From an uncultured Muribaculaceae bacterium (lineage in GTDB: Bacteria; Bacteroidota; Bacteroidia; Bacteroidales; Muribaculaceae): a stretch of DNA of 11,160 nt. The position numbers were made by a program, and so were the translations under genes. Positions 1 to 5,038 of the stretch are shown here, piece after piece (within the stretch, counting starts at the first letter, position 1; the number at the start of each line of letters is the position of its first letter). The stretch spans positions 1 through 11,160 of the forward strand of contig CAMWUM010000028.1 in assembly GCA_947177435.1 (NCBI GenBank). Reading direction: 5' to 3'. The notes under the pieces were generated by a model, which saw nothing but the letters and a program-made list of their open reading frames with translations, did not search any database and was not told the origin of the DNA.

Positions 1-1
1 G

Positions 2-679
2 GTTATCCTGGTCGAAGGCTCGGGCAAGCTGCTTGGGTCTATGAGCGAGAAAAGTTCAGCCGATGCCCTACGCGACCTCGGCCAGCTGCTCGTGGATGTG
101 AGGCTCAACACCATTATGAAAAGCTACGACGGCAAGGTGGCCACTTTCGCTGACGGGTCGACCATCGAGACCGAAATGCTGATATGGACGGCCGGCGTTG
201 TCGGCGTGCCTTTCACCCTCGAGGGCGCCGACGCGGCCGCAGGCCGTGGCGGACGCTTCGAAGTGGATGAATACAATGCGGTGAAAGACGTCGACGGCGT
301 CTATGCAGTGGGCGACATCGCGCTGATGGCCACGAAGGATTACCCTCACGGGCATCCGCAGGTGGCTCAGGTGGCCATCCAACAGGGACGCCGACTGGCC
401 AAGAACCTCAACAGGCCGGACAAGCGCAAGCCATTCGCATACAAAGACAAAGGCTCGATGGCCACCATCGGGCGCAATCGCGCTGTCGTGGATATGGGCA
501 AGGTGCACCTGGGCGGACGCATCGCCTGGATGGCCTGGATGTTCATTCACCTGATCTCGCTCCTGGGCATGCGCAACCGCCTGGTTGTCCTAATCAACTG
601 GACCGTCTCCTATTTCTCCTACTCTTCCGGCCTGCGCCTCATCCTCAACCAAAACCGCTACCCCCTCAAAGACGAATAA
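2..679 (+). CDS. ndh: Type II NADH dehydrogenase (NDH-2), C-terminal part, 5' end cut by the window
   Basis: This is the last 225 residues of a single-subunit, membrane-associated flavoprotein that oxidises NADH and reduces quinone without pumping protons. The open frame runs in from the left edge, so the start and the N-terminal FAD-binding fold are missing; an ATG at 41 is internal. Visible family marks are the end of the NADH-binding fold followed by SEKSS, the segment TEMLIWTAGV, the second FAD contact YAVGDIALM, and the quinone-site motif AQVAIQQG. A hydrophobic and aromatic tail with WMFIHLISLLGMRNRLVV fits the C-terminal membrane-anchoring region usual in NDH-2. The gene ends in TAA followed at once by a second TAA and converges on the oxidoreductase operon, with a hairpin between them. 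The family call is secure; the partner quinone (menaquinone in Bacteroidales) is known from the group, not seen here. Confidence 0.9.
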   Translation, partial: VILVEGSGKLLGSMSEKSSADALRDLGQLLVDVRLNTIMKSYDGKVATFADGSTIETEMLIWTAGVVGVPFTLEGADAAAGRGGRFEVDEYNAVKDVDGVYAVGDIALMATKDYPHGHPQVAQVAIQQGRRLAKNLNRPDKRKPFAYKDKGSMATIGRNRAVVDMGKVHLGGRIAWMAWMFIHLISLLGMRNRLVVLINWTVSYFSYSSGLRLILNQNRYPLKDE

Positions 680-685
680 TAATGT

Positions 686-723
686 CAGCGCCCAATGCTG
701 CCTGGAGGGAGCATTGGGCGCTG
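686..723. terminator. Perfect 14-bp hairpin, likely bidirectional terminator
   Basis: CAGCGCCCAATGCT at 686-699 is exactly complementary to AGCATTGGGCGCTG at 710-723, with a 10-base loop. It lies in the 61-bp gap between the stop of the NDH-2 gene and the stop of the convergent gamma-subunit gene, where a shared terminator is expected. Neither side has a proper run of T, so this may be a stem that protects or ends both transcripts in a way other than a textbook intrinsic terminator. Confidence 0.7.
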
Positions 724-740
724 TGGTATGGGATGGGGGA

Positions 741-1277
741 TTACTCTACGAGGGAGCGGCCTTTGGCTATGGCGTCGACGTTGAGGGGAATGAGGTGGTG
801 GTGGCGCTCGGGGAGGGTCTTTTTCAGGCCGCGGACCACGGCGTCGGTGCTGAGGAGGTTGCGCGCGCTGAGCAGGGCTCCGAGGAGGATCATGTTGTAG
901 GTCTTGGCGTTGCCAAGCTCGAGGGTGGCGTCCATGGCGGGGATCGCGAGCACCTTGATATCGGTGCGGGTGGGCGCGCGGTGGATGCCGTAGGGGTCGT
1001 AGATGAGGGTGCCGCCGGGCTTGACCTTGCTCTCGAACTTGTCGAGGCTCTGCTGGTTGAGGATGACGGCGGTGTCGTAGCTGCTGAGGATGGGCGACGA
1101 GATGGGCTTGTCGCTGAGGATGACGGTGACGTTGGCCGTGCCGCCACGCTGCTCGGGGCCGTAGGCTGGCATCCAGGTGACTTCGAGGTTGTCCATCAGG
1201 CCGGCGTAGGCGAGGATCTTGCCCATTGAGAGTACGCCTTGGCCGCCGAATCCGGCTATGATAATTTCTTCTTTCAT
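741..1277 (-). CDS. 2-oxoacid:ferredoxin oxidoreductase, gamma subunit
   Basis: This 178-residue protein is the gamma (catalytic-domain III) subunit of a CoA-dependent 2-oxoacid:ferredoxin oxidoreductase, the family named KorC, VorA/C or PorG in different species. The N-terminus has the family motif GFGGQGV at residues 9-15, followed by the AYGPEQRGGTANV segment typical of this subunit. Length matches the family (about 180). The start ATG lies 4 bases after the stop of the beta-subunit gene, so the two are translationally close and surely co-transcribed. It is the last gene of the operon and ends 17 bases from the bidirectional hairpin. The subunit call is firm; which 2-oxoacid is used cannot be read from this subunit. 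Confidence 0.9.
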   Translation of the reverse strand: MKEEIIIAGFGGQGVLSMGKILAYAGLMDNLEVTWMPAYGPEQRGGTANVTVILSDKPISSPILSSYDTAVILNQQSLDKFESKVKPGGTLIYDPYGIHRAPTRTDIKVLAIPAMDATLELGNAKTYNMILLGALLSARNLLSTDAVVRGLKKTLPERHHHLIPLNVDAIAKGRSLVE

Positions 1278-1281
1278 AGGA

Positions 1282-2049
1282 TTATTCTTTTACGTCCTTG
1301 AGGTCGCCAAGGGGATATTTTTCGGTCATGTGCTCTTTGAGCCATTCGTTGGCCTTCTCGGGGGTCATCTTCCAGCCGGAGGGGCAGTTGGATACGACCT
1401 CGACGATGGATGTGCCGCGCTTGGCCATGGCGTTCTGGAATGCCTTTTTGAGGGCAGCCTTGGTCTTGCGCACCAGGCCGGGGGTGTACACGGCCTGTCG
1501 GGTGACGTAGCACGTGCCGTCAAGCTGTGCCAGGATGTCGGAGATCTTGATGGGGAAGCCGTTGAGGTCGGCGCGGCGGCCGTAAGGGGTAGTGGCTGTC
1601 TTTTGGCCCAACAGGGTTGTAGGGGCCATCTGTCCGCCGGTCATACCGTAGATGGCGTTGTTGATGAATACGATGACGATGTTCTCACCACGGTTGGCGG
1701 CGTGGATGGTCTCGGCGGTGCCGATGGCGGCAAGGTCGCCGTCGCCCTGGTAGGTGAACACCACATCCTCGGGATAGAGGCGCGAGATGGCGGTGGCGAT
1801 GGCGGGAGCGCGTCCGTGGGCGGCTTCGACCCAGTCGACGTCGATATAGTTGTATGCGAACACGGCACAGCCTACCGGGGCCACGCCCACGGTCTTTTCC
1901 TCAATGCCGAGCTCCTTGATGACTTCGGCCACCAGGCGGTGCACCACGCCGTGGCCGCAGCCGGGGCAGTAGTGCGTAATGTTTTTGGTGAGCAGCTCGG
2001 GGCGGGCATACACCTTGTTTTCAGGCTTGATGATTTCTTCTACTGTCAT
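1282..2049 (-). CDS. 2-oxoacid:ferredoxin oxidoreductase, beta (thiamine diphosphate) subunit
   Basis: This 255-residue subunit binds thiamine diphosphate and carries out decarboxylation of the 2-oxoacid. Visible motifs are CPGCGHG (residues 28-34), with cysteines that in this family help hold an iron-sulfur cluster; the HGRAPAIATAI segment (from 78); and the ThDP/Mg motif, GDGD at 102-105 followed by NNAIYGMTGGQ at 130-140. NCPSGW near residue 221 is also typical of the four-subunit branch. Length is normal for a beta subunit encoded apart from alpha (250-300). It starts 12 bases after the alpha-subunit stop. Other names for this subunit are KorB and VorA. The enzyme class is certain; substrate choice is not shown by this chain. 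Confidence 0.92.
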   Translation of the reverse strand: MTVEEIIKPENKVYARPELLTKNITHYCPGCGHGVVHRLVAEVIKELGIEEKTVGVAPVGCAVFAYNYIDVDWVEAAHGRAPAIATAISRLYPEDVVFTYQGDGDLAAIGTAETIHAANRGENIVIVFINNAIYGMTGGQMAPTTLLGQKTATTPYGRRADLNGFPIKISDILAQLDGTCYVTRQAVYTPGLVRKTKAALKKAFQNAMAKRGTSIVEVVSNCPSGWKMTPEKANEWLKEHMTEKYPLGDLKDVKE

Positions 2050-2061
2050 GGTGCTGGGCTT

Positions 2062-3144
2062 TTAGACGTTGAGGAAATGTGATTTGAGTGACTCTTCGAT
2101 TTCGGCCGGGGCGGGCACGATGCCGCCCATGCGTCCGTAATGATAGACGGGCACGCGGCCTTCGACGGCGAGCTTGACGTCCTCAATCATCTGGCCGGCG
2201 TTGAGCTCGACGGTGAGGATGCCCTTGACTTGCTTAGACAGGCGCTCGATTTCTTTGGTGGGGAAGGGCCAGAGGGTGATGGGGCGGAGCAGGCCTACCT
2301 TGATGCCCTGCTCACGCATCTCCTCGATGGCTTTGAGGCAGATGCGGGCTACGGAGCCGAAGGCCACAATCAGGTACTCGGCGTCGTCGGTGAACTTCTC
2401 CTCGTACCTCACCTCGGCCTCGGTGATCTTGCGGTAGGTGTCCTGCAGGCGGTTGTTGTTGACCTCCATGCGCTCGGGATCCATCTCGAGCGAGGTGACC
2501 ACGTTGCGGTGGTCGCGGCCGTGGCGGCCGTTGGCGGCCCAGGGGCACTGCTGGCGTATCTCCTCGTCGGTGCGGCGCGGGCGGAAAGGCGGGAGCACCA
2601 CCTTCTCCATCATCTGTCCCACTACGCCGTCGGCCAGAATCATCACGGGGTTGCGCCACTTGAAGGCCAGGTCCATGCCGAGGCCCACGAAGTCGGCCAT
2701 CTCCTGCACGGTGGCGGGCGAGAGGATGATCAGGTGGTAGTCGCCGTGGCCGCCGCCCTTGGTGGCCTGGAAATAGTCGGCCTGCGAGGGCTGTATGGTG
2801 CCCAGGCCGGGGCCGCCGCGCATCACGTTGACAATCAGCGCGGGGATCTCGGATGCGGCGATGTAGGATATGCCCTCCTGCTTGAGGCTGACGCCCGGGG
2901 AGGACGACGAGGTCATCACGGCCTTGCCCGAGGCGGCGCCGCCGTACACCATGTTGATTGCGGCCACTTCGCTCTCGGCCTGGAGCACCACCATGCCGGT
3001 AGTCTCCCAAGGCATCTCGGCCTCGAGGGTCTCGAGCACTTCCGACTGCGGGGTGATGGGGTATCCGAAGTAGGCGTCCATGCCGTAGCGGATGGCGGCG
3101 TGGGCGATGGCTTCGTTGCCCTTCATCAATTTCACTTCTTCCAT
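2062..3144 (-). CDS. vorB: 2-oxoacid:ferredoxin oxidoreductase alpha subunit, VorB type (3-methyl-2-oxobutanoate dehydrogenase)
   Basis: This 360-residue alpha subunit holds the pyrimidine-binding half of the thiamine site plus the transketolase C-terminal-like domain. It opens with MKGNEAIAHAAI, then GYPITPQSE at 27-35, which contacts ThDP, and a serine-rich SSSSPGVSL loop near 79-87. The stretch RGGPGLG (109-115) and the later KGGGHGDYH resemble branched-chain 2-oxoacid (Vor) alpha subunits more than KorA proteins, which usually have GPSTG at that place; this is my recollection of the families, so the substrate is an inference. The residue 210-255 region, rich in charged residues, links to the C-terminal domain, which begins near AEYLIVAFGSVAR. 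The product would be acyl-CoA, CO2 and reduced ferredoxin. It is followed by the beta gene after 12 bases and preceded by the ferredoxin gene after 38 bases. Confidence 0.9.
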   Translation of the reverse strand: MEEVKLMKGNEAIAHAAIRYGMDAYFGYPITPQSEVLETLEAEMPWETTGMVVLQAESEVAAINMVYGGAASGKAVMTSSSSPGVSLKQEGISYIAASEIPALIVNVMRGGPGLGTIQPSQADYFQATKGGGHGDYHLIILSPATVQEMADFVGLGMDLAFKWRNPVMILADGVVGQMMEKVVLPPFRPRRTDEEIRQQCPWAANGRHGRDHRNVVTSLEMDPERMEVNNNRLQDTYRKITEAEVRYEEKFTDDAEYLIVAFGSVARICLKAIEEMREQGIKVGLLRPITLWPFPTKEIERLSKQVKGILTVELNAGQMIEDVKLAVEGRVPVYHYGRMGGIVPAPAEIEESLKSHFLNV

Positions 3145-3182
3145 TATGTCTTTGATTTATATTCGGTTAGGAAATACGGGAG

Positions 3183-3413
3183 TTACTTTATAACCACACG
3201 GTACACCTCGATGCAACCGTCGGGGCACACAGTGGCGCACGAAGCGCATCCGGTGCAGGCCTCTGGATGAGCCATATAGGCGTAATGGTATCCGCGGTCG
3301 TTGACGTCCTTTGGCTGCAGCGCCAGCGTGTCGGTGGGGCAGGCCACCACACACAGGTCGCATCCCTTGCAGCGGTCCACGTCGATGGTAACTGCTCCTT
3401 GTACTTTTGCCAT
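3183..3413 (-). CDS. 2-oxoacid:ferredoxin oxidoreductase delta subunit, 2x[4Fe-4S] ferredoxin-like
   Basis: This 76-residue ferredoxin-type protein is the first gene of the operon. Two classical CxxCxxCxxxCP motifs are present: cysteines 15, 18, 21 and 25 (CKGCDLCVVACP) and cysteines 53, 56, 59 and 63 (CTGCASCATVCP), with one extra cysteine at 67. It should carry electrons from the ThDP centre to the external ferredoxin, as the delta subunit does in four-subunit Kor/Vor enzymes. The linker YHYAYMAHPEA between the clusters matches such subunits. A promoter with TAACTTTG lies about 37 bases upstream of the ATG, so a leader of roughly 30 bases is predicted. There is no evident Shine-Dalgarno site, as is common in Bacteroidota. 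Confidence 0.9.
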   Translation of the reverse strand: MAKVQGAVTIDVDRCKGCDLCVVACPTDTLALQPKDVNDRGYHYAYMAHPEACTGCASCATVCPDGCIEVYRVVIK

Positions 3414-3449
3414 GATATTAAAAAATTTGTAAGGTTAGCATTCAATTCA

Positions 3450-3480
3450 CAAAGTTAACAAAAAAAACGCCGCAATCCAA
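3450..3480 (-). promoter_or_regulatory. Bacteroidota-type promoter of the oxidoreductase operon
   Basis: On the - strand there is a perfect TAnnTTTG element (TAACTTTG, + strand 3450-3457) with TTGG 19 bases upstream (+ strand 3477-3480), which fits the -33/-7 pattern of the primary sigma factor in Bacteroides. The predicted start of transcription is near 3443, about 30 bases before the ferredoxin ATG. Confidence 0.65.
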
Positions 3481-3578
3481 TTTTTTCTAACATTTTAACG
3501 TTTTGCGCACTCCTCCCCCTTTTGTGCAGCATTTGAGAGATATTCAATCCTTTACCCAGTGAAATTATGCTAAAACGG

Positions 3579-3596
3579 ATTCTCAAATTTGAGAAT
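3579..3596. promoter_or_regulatory. Perfect 18-bp palindrome, likely HigA operator
   Basis: ATTCTCAAATTTGAGAAT is a perfect inverted repeat with no spacer. Its right half contains the TTTG (3588-3591) that serves as the -33 element of the higBA promoter. HigA antitoxins are known to bind palindromes over their own promoter, so this is the natural candidate for the autoregulation site; binding is inferred. Single TTTGAGA half-sites also occur at 3532-3538 and 3655-3661. Confidence 0.65.
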
Positions 3597-3619
3597 TATG
3601 AAATCATTTATTATCTTTG
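3588..3619 (+). promoter_or_regulatory. Promoter of the higBA operon
   Basis: TTTG at 3588-3591 and TATCTTTG at 3612-3619 are separated by 20 bases, an exact match to the Bacteroides TTTG / TAnnTTTG promoter. Transcription would start near 3625, which rules out the TTG codon at 3589 and the ATG at 3598 as starts of the toxin gene and supports ATG 3643. Confidence 0.75.
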
Positions 3620-3642
3620 CGACACTATTTAGACAAACATAT

Positions 3643-3960
3643 ATGGTAGTTACATTTGAGAAAGAGTACCTGCAACGCCTTTACGAGACCGGCCAGTCTT
3701 CTGACAAGAAGCATCGGATACAGCCTGACATTGTGAGGCGATATCAGAAAACTGTAAATTTCCTCAAAGGTGCCTCGTCGATAGAAACTCTATGGCAAAT
3801 CAAATCACTCAATTACGAAGTGCTCAGCGGAGATAAGGCTGGACTTTCCTCTGTGCGAGTCAATGATAAATATAGAGTGGAATTTTCTGTCACCCTAAAT
3901 GACAACGAGCCAATGCTTACCGTATGCAATATTGTTGAATTGTCAAACCATTACAAATGA
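3643..3960 (+). CDS. higB: HigB-like toxin (RelE/ParE superfamily)
   Basis: This 105-residue protein is a probable ribosome-dependent mRNA endonuclease of the HigB branch of RelE-fold toxins. Recognisable features are the middle segment LWQIKSLNYEVLSGDKAGLSSVRVNDKYRVEFS, which follows the HigB pattern (L-x-G-D-x-x-G-L-x-S-V-R-V-N-D-x-Y-R), and the C-terminal strand with VELSNHYK, where the usual family ending is a histidine close to the C-terminus. The frame is open further upstream, but the promoter lies inside that extension, so ATG 3643 is chosen. The toxin gene comes first and the antitoxin second, the order typical of higBA. The antitoxin starts 7 bases after its stop. The DNA is visibly AT-richer than the oxidoreductase operon and the coaX block, consistent with acquisition. 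The family call is strong; cleavage specificity is unknown. Confidence 0.88.
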   Translation: MVVTFEKEYLQRLYETGQSSDKKHRIQPDIVRRYQKTVNFLKGASSIETLWQIKSLNYEVLSGDKAGLSSVRVNDKYRVEFSVTLNDNEPMLTVCNIVELSNHYK

Positions 3961-3967
3961 TACGCCT

Positions 3968-4315
3968 ATGAAAGTCAAGATTGAAGGGGTCGCTCCCAAC
4001 ATGATTGCCAACAACCTCAACCCCAGCAATCTCATCCATCCAGGAGAGATGATTAAGGATGAGATTGAATATCGTGGCATTTCGCAGAAAGAACTTGCGC
4101 AGGAGATTGGCATTCCGCCGTCAATATTAAATGAGGTGCTGAATGGCAAACGCGCGGTCAACACAGAGTATGCCCTGCTGTTTGAAGCGGCCCTCGGCAT
4201 CGAGGCTGATCTTTGGCTAAGGCTGCAATCAGACTACAACAAACAGGTCGCAAAGTCTGACCCATCTTTTATGGCACGCCTTGCCAAAATCCGACAGGTG
4301 GCGGCTTTTCTGTGA
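3968..4315 (+). CDS. higA: HigA antitoxin, XRE-type helix-turn-helix
   Basis: This 115-residue antitoxin should neutralise the HigB-like toxin and repress their shared promoter. The HigA signature HPGEMIKDEIEYRGIS begins at residue 24, and the helix-turn-helix covers roughly 37-60 (ISQKELAQEIGIPPSILNEVLNGKR). It is followed by the family's typical stretch ALLFEAALGIEADLWLRLQSDYN. ATG 3968 is preferred: earlier codons in this frame overlap the end of higB and read a sequence with no family likeness. An internal ATG at 4001 would also keep the HTH. The 13 bases around its start (3959-3971) are almost the same as those around the start of the second antitoxin gene at 4538. Confidence 0.9.
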   Translation: MKVKIEGVAPNMIANNLNPSNLIHPGEMIKDEIEYRGISQKELAQEIGIPPSILNEVLNGKRAVNTEYALLFEAALGIEADLWLRLQSDYNKQVAKSDPSFMARLAKIRQVAAFL

Positions 4316-4376
4316 TCATTAATTGCCACAATATCTAAAAAGCGTTAAAAAAGGCGCGCCATTGCCGGAAAATGCG

Positions 4377-4384
4377 TAACTTTG
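4377..4384 (+). promoter_or_regulatory. -7 element of the tRNA-Gly promoter
   Basis: TAACTTTG is a perfect TAnnTTTG element and ends 11 bases before the first base of the mature tRNA, so transcription would start with only a few leader bases. No good TTTG is visible 19-21 bases further upstream. Confidence 0.55.
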
Positions 4385-4395
4385 CCATATAAAAC

Positions 4396-4471
4396 GCGGT
4401 AGTAGCTCAGCTGGTAGAGCATTGTCTTCCCAAGCCGAGGGTCGCGGGTTCGAGTCCCGTCTACCGCTCCA
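4396..4471 (+). tRNA. tRNA-Gly(CCC)
   Basis: The 76 bases fold as a tRNA with encoded CCA. The acceptor stem is GCGGTAG (4396-4402) with CTACCGC (4461-4467), discriminator T, then CCA. The D stem is GCTC/GAGC (4405-4408 and 4417-4420) with GG in the loop. The T arm is GCGGG TTCGAGT CCCGT (4444-4460). The anticodon loop TTCCCAA (4427-4433) gives anticodon CCC, reading GGG. The anticodon stem is poor: TTGTC (4422-4426) against GCCGA (4434-4438) leaves a T-C mismatch at pair 30-40 and a T-G wobble at 28-42. The gene may be functional but weak, or starting to decay; a tRNA-Gly(TCC) elsewhere in the genome could read GGG instead. It sits between two toxin-antitoxin pairs. Confidence 0.9.
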
Positions 4472-4475
4472 CCTT

Positions 4476-4506
4476 GGGCCGGAGCAAACGCTTTCCGGCC
4501 CATTTT
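4476..4506 (+). terminator. Hairpin with short T run after the tRNA
   Basis: GGGCCGGA (4476-4483) pairs perfectly with TCCGGCCC (4494-4501) and is followed by ATTTT. The inner GC/GC bases can lengthen the stem. This is a reasonable but weak intrinsic terminator because the T run is only four; some read-through into the following antitoxin-toxin pair is likely, since no other promoter for that pair is seen. Confidence 0.55.
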
Positions 4507-4537
4507 CAAAAACACCTGACAGAAAGGAGAAACGCCT

Positions 4538-4744
4538 ATGACCCAACTGACCATCAACATTGAGAACAAGTCGATTGTGCCGCATCTAAAAAAGATATTG
4601 AGCGCAATCGAGGGCGTTTCAATCTCCAAGCCCGAAAAGAAGAACAAGAAAAGCGGCATCGAGGAGTCATTCGAAGATGCACGGGCCGGCAGAGTGACGC
4701 ACTACGCCAGCGCAGAAGAAATGTTCAAGGCTTTCGGCATATGA
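4538..4744 (+). CDS. Small antitoxin of a YafQ-type toxin-antitoxin pair
   Basis: This 68-residue protein should be the antitoxin of the following YafQ-like toxin. The N-terminal half (TINIENKSIVPHLKKILSAI) looks like a short strand plus helix suited to dimerisation and DNA binding. A lysine-rich linker (residues 31-39) leads to a C-terminal part, GIEESFEDARAGRVTHYASAEEMFKAFGI, that resembles the toxin-binding tails seen in many Bacteroidota antitoxins (E-D-x-x-x-G-R-V). I recognise the pattern but cannot assign it to DinJ/RelB with certainty. AAGGAG at 4524-4529, 8 bases before the ATG, is a good Shine-Dalgarno site, unusual in this window. The stop overlaps the toxin start (ATGA), which implies coupled translation. 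Confidence 0.8.
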   Translation: MTQLTINIENKSIVPHLKKILSAIEGVSISKPEKKNKKSGIEESFEDARAGRVTHYASAEEMFKAFGI

Positions 4745-5019
4745 GCTACTCTATTGATACAACACGCAGGTTTGACAAAAGCCTCAAGCGATGCATCAAA
4801 AGAGGGCTTGACCTGTCAAAGTTCAAAGAGTGCGTCCTTATTCTATCTACAGAGGGCAAACTACCCATACAATATCGACCGCACAAACTCTCCGGACAAT
4901 TCAAAGGAGCATGGGAATGCCACATTGAACCCGACTGGCTACTCGTCTGGGAACAAAACGACACCGAACTCACACTATTGATGATTGAAACCGGTACGCA
5001 TTCTGATATTTTTGGTTGA
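4741..5019 (+). CDS. yafQ: YafQ-family toxin (RelE/ParE superfamily mRNA interferase)
   Basis: This 92-residue protein has the same length as E. coli YafQ, a ribosome-dependent endonuclease that cuts mRNA in the A site. It keeps the residues typical of YafQ active sites: H48 in RPHKLSG, E59-C60-H61, D65-W66 in IEPDWLLVW, and H87 and F91 in the tail THSDIFG. The N-terminus with TTRRFDKSLKRCIKRG is also characteristic. It overlaps the antitoxin stop by 4 bases, the usual dinJ-yafQ order (antitoxin first). The last 36 bases of the gene appear to hold the promoter of the next gene. Family placement is firm; activity and codon preference in this host are unknown. Confidence 0.88.
   Translation: MSYSIDTTRRFDKSLKRCIKRGLDLSKFKECVLILSTEGKLPIQYRPHKLSGQFKGAWECHIEPDWLLVWEQNDTELTLLMIETGTHSDIFG
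4984..5014 (+). promoter_or_regulatory. Promoter within the 3' end of yafQ, driving the acyltransferase gene
   Basis: ATTG (4984-4987) and TATTTTTG (5007-5014) are 19 bases apart, a good match to the Bacteroidota -33/-7 pattern. Transcription would start near 5021, just after the yafQ stop and about 18 bases before ATG 5039. Confidence 0.5.
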
Positions 5020-5038
5020 TTATCTTACGATTAACGAT

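Noticed and set aside
682..900. Short + strand frames starting at the hairpin after NDH-2
   Set aside because: They start in the terminator hairpin and run antisense through the gamma-subunit gene; arginine-rich translation without family likeness.
1219..2082. Long + strand open frame opposite the beta subunit
   Set aside because: Antisense shadow; CPGCGHG and GDGD motifs are on the other strand.
2140..3270. Long + strand open frame (376 codons) opposite vorB
   Set aside because: It is the mirror of a GC-rich coding strand; its translation is low-complexity Gly/Ala/His/Leu with no family likeness, while the - strand has clear motifs.
3414..3578. Possible small gene or RNA in the gap between the divergent ferredoxin and higBA promoters
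   Set aside because: AT-rich with long A and T runs; no coding frame, stable hairpin or RNA family pattern was found beyond the promoters described.
3589..3642. Longer HigB start at TTG 3589 or ATG 3598
   Set aside because: The region contains the operator and promoter; transcription is predicted to start after both codons.
3651..3658. TACATTTG inside higB as a further promoter
   Set aside because: It fits TAnnTTTG, but no TTTG lies 19-21 bases upstream, and it lies within the toxin coding sequence.
4353..4360. GGCGCGCC palindrome upstream of the tRNA
   Set aside because: Eight-base palindrome with no spacer or partner sites; nothing links it to a function.
4396..4471. tRNA-Gly as an integrase attachment site
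   Set aside because: No integrase gene and no second copy of the tRNA 3' end is seen in this window, so an att site cannot be supported.
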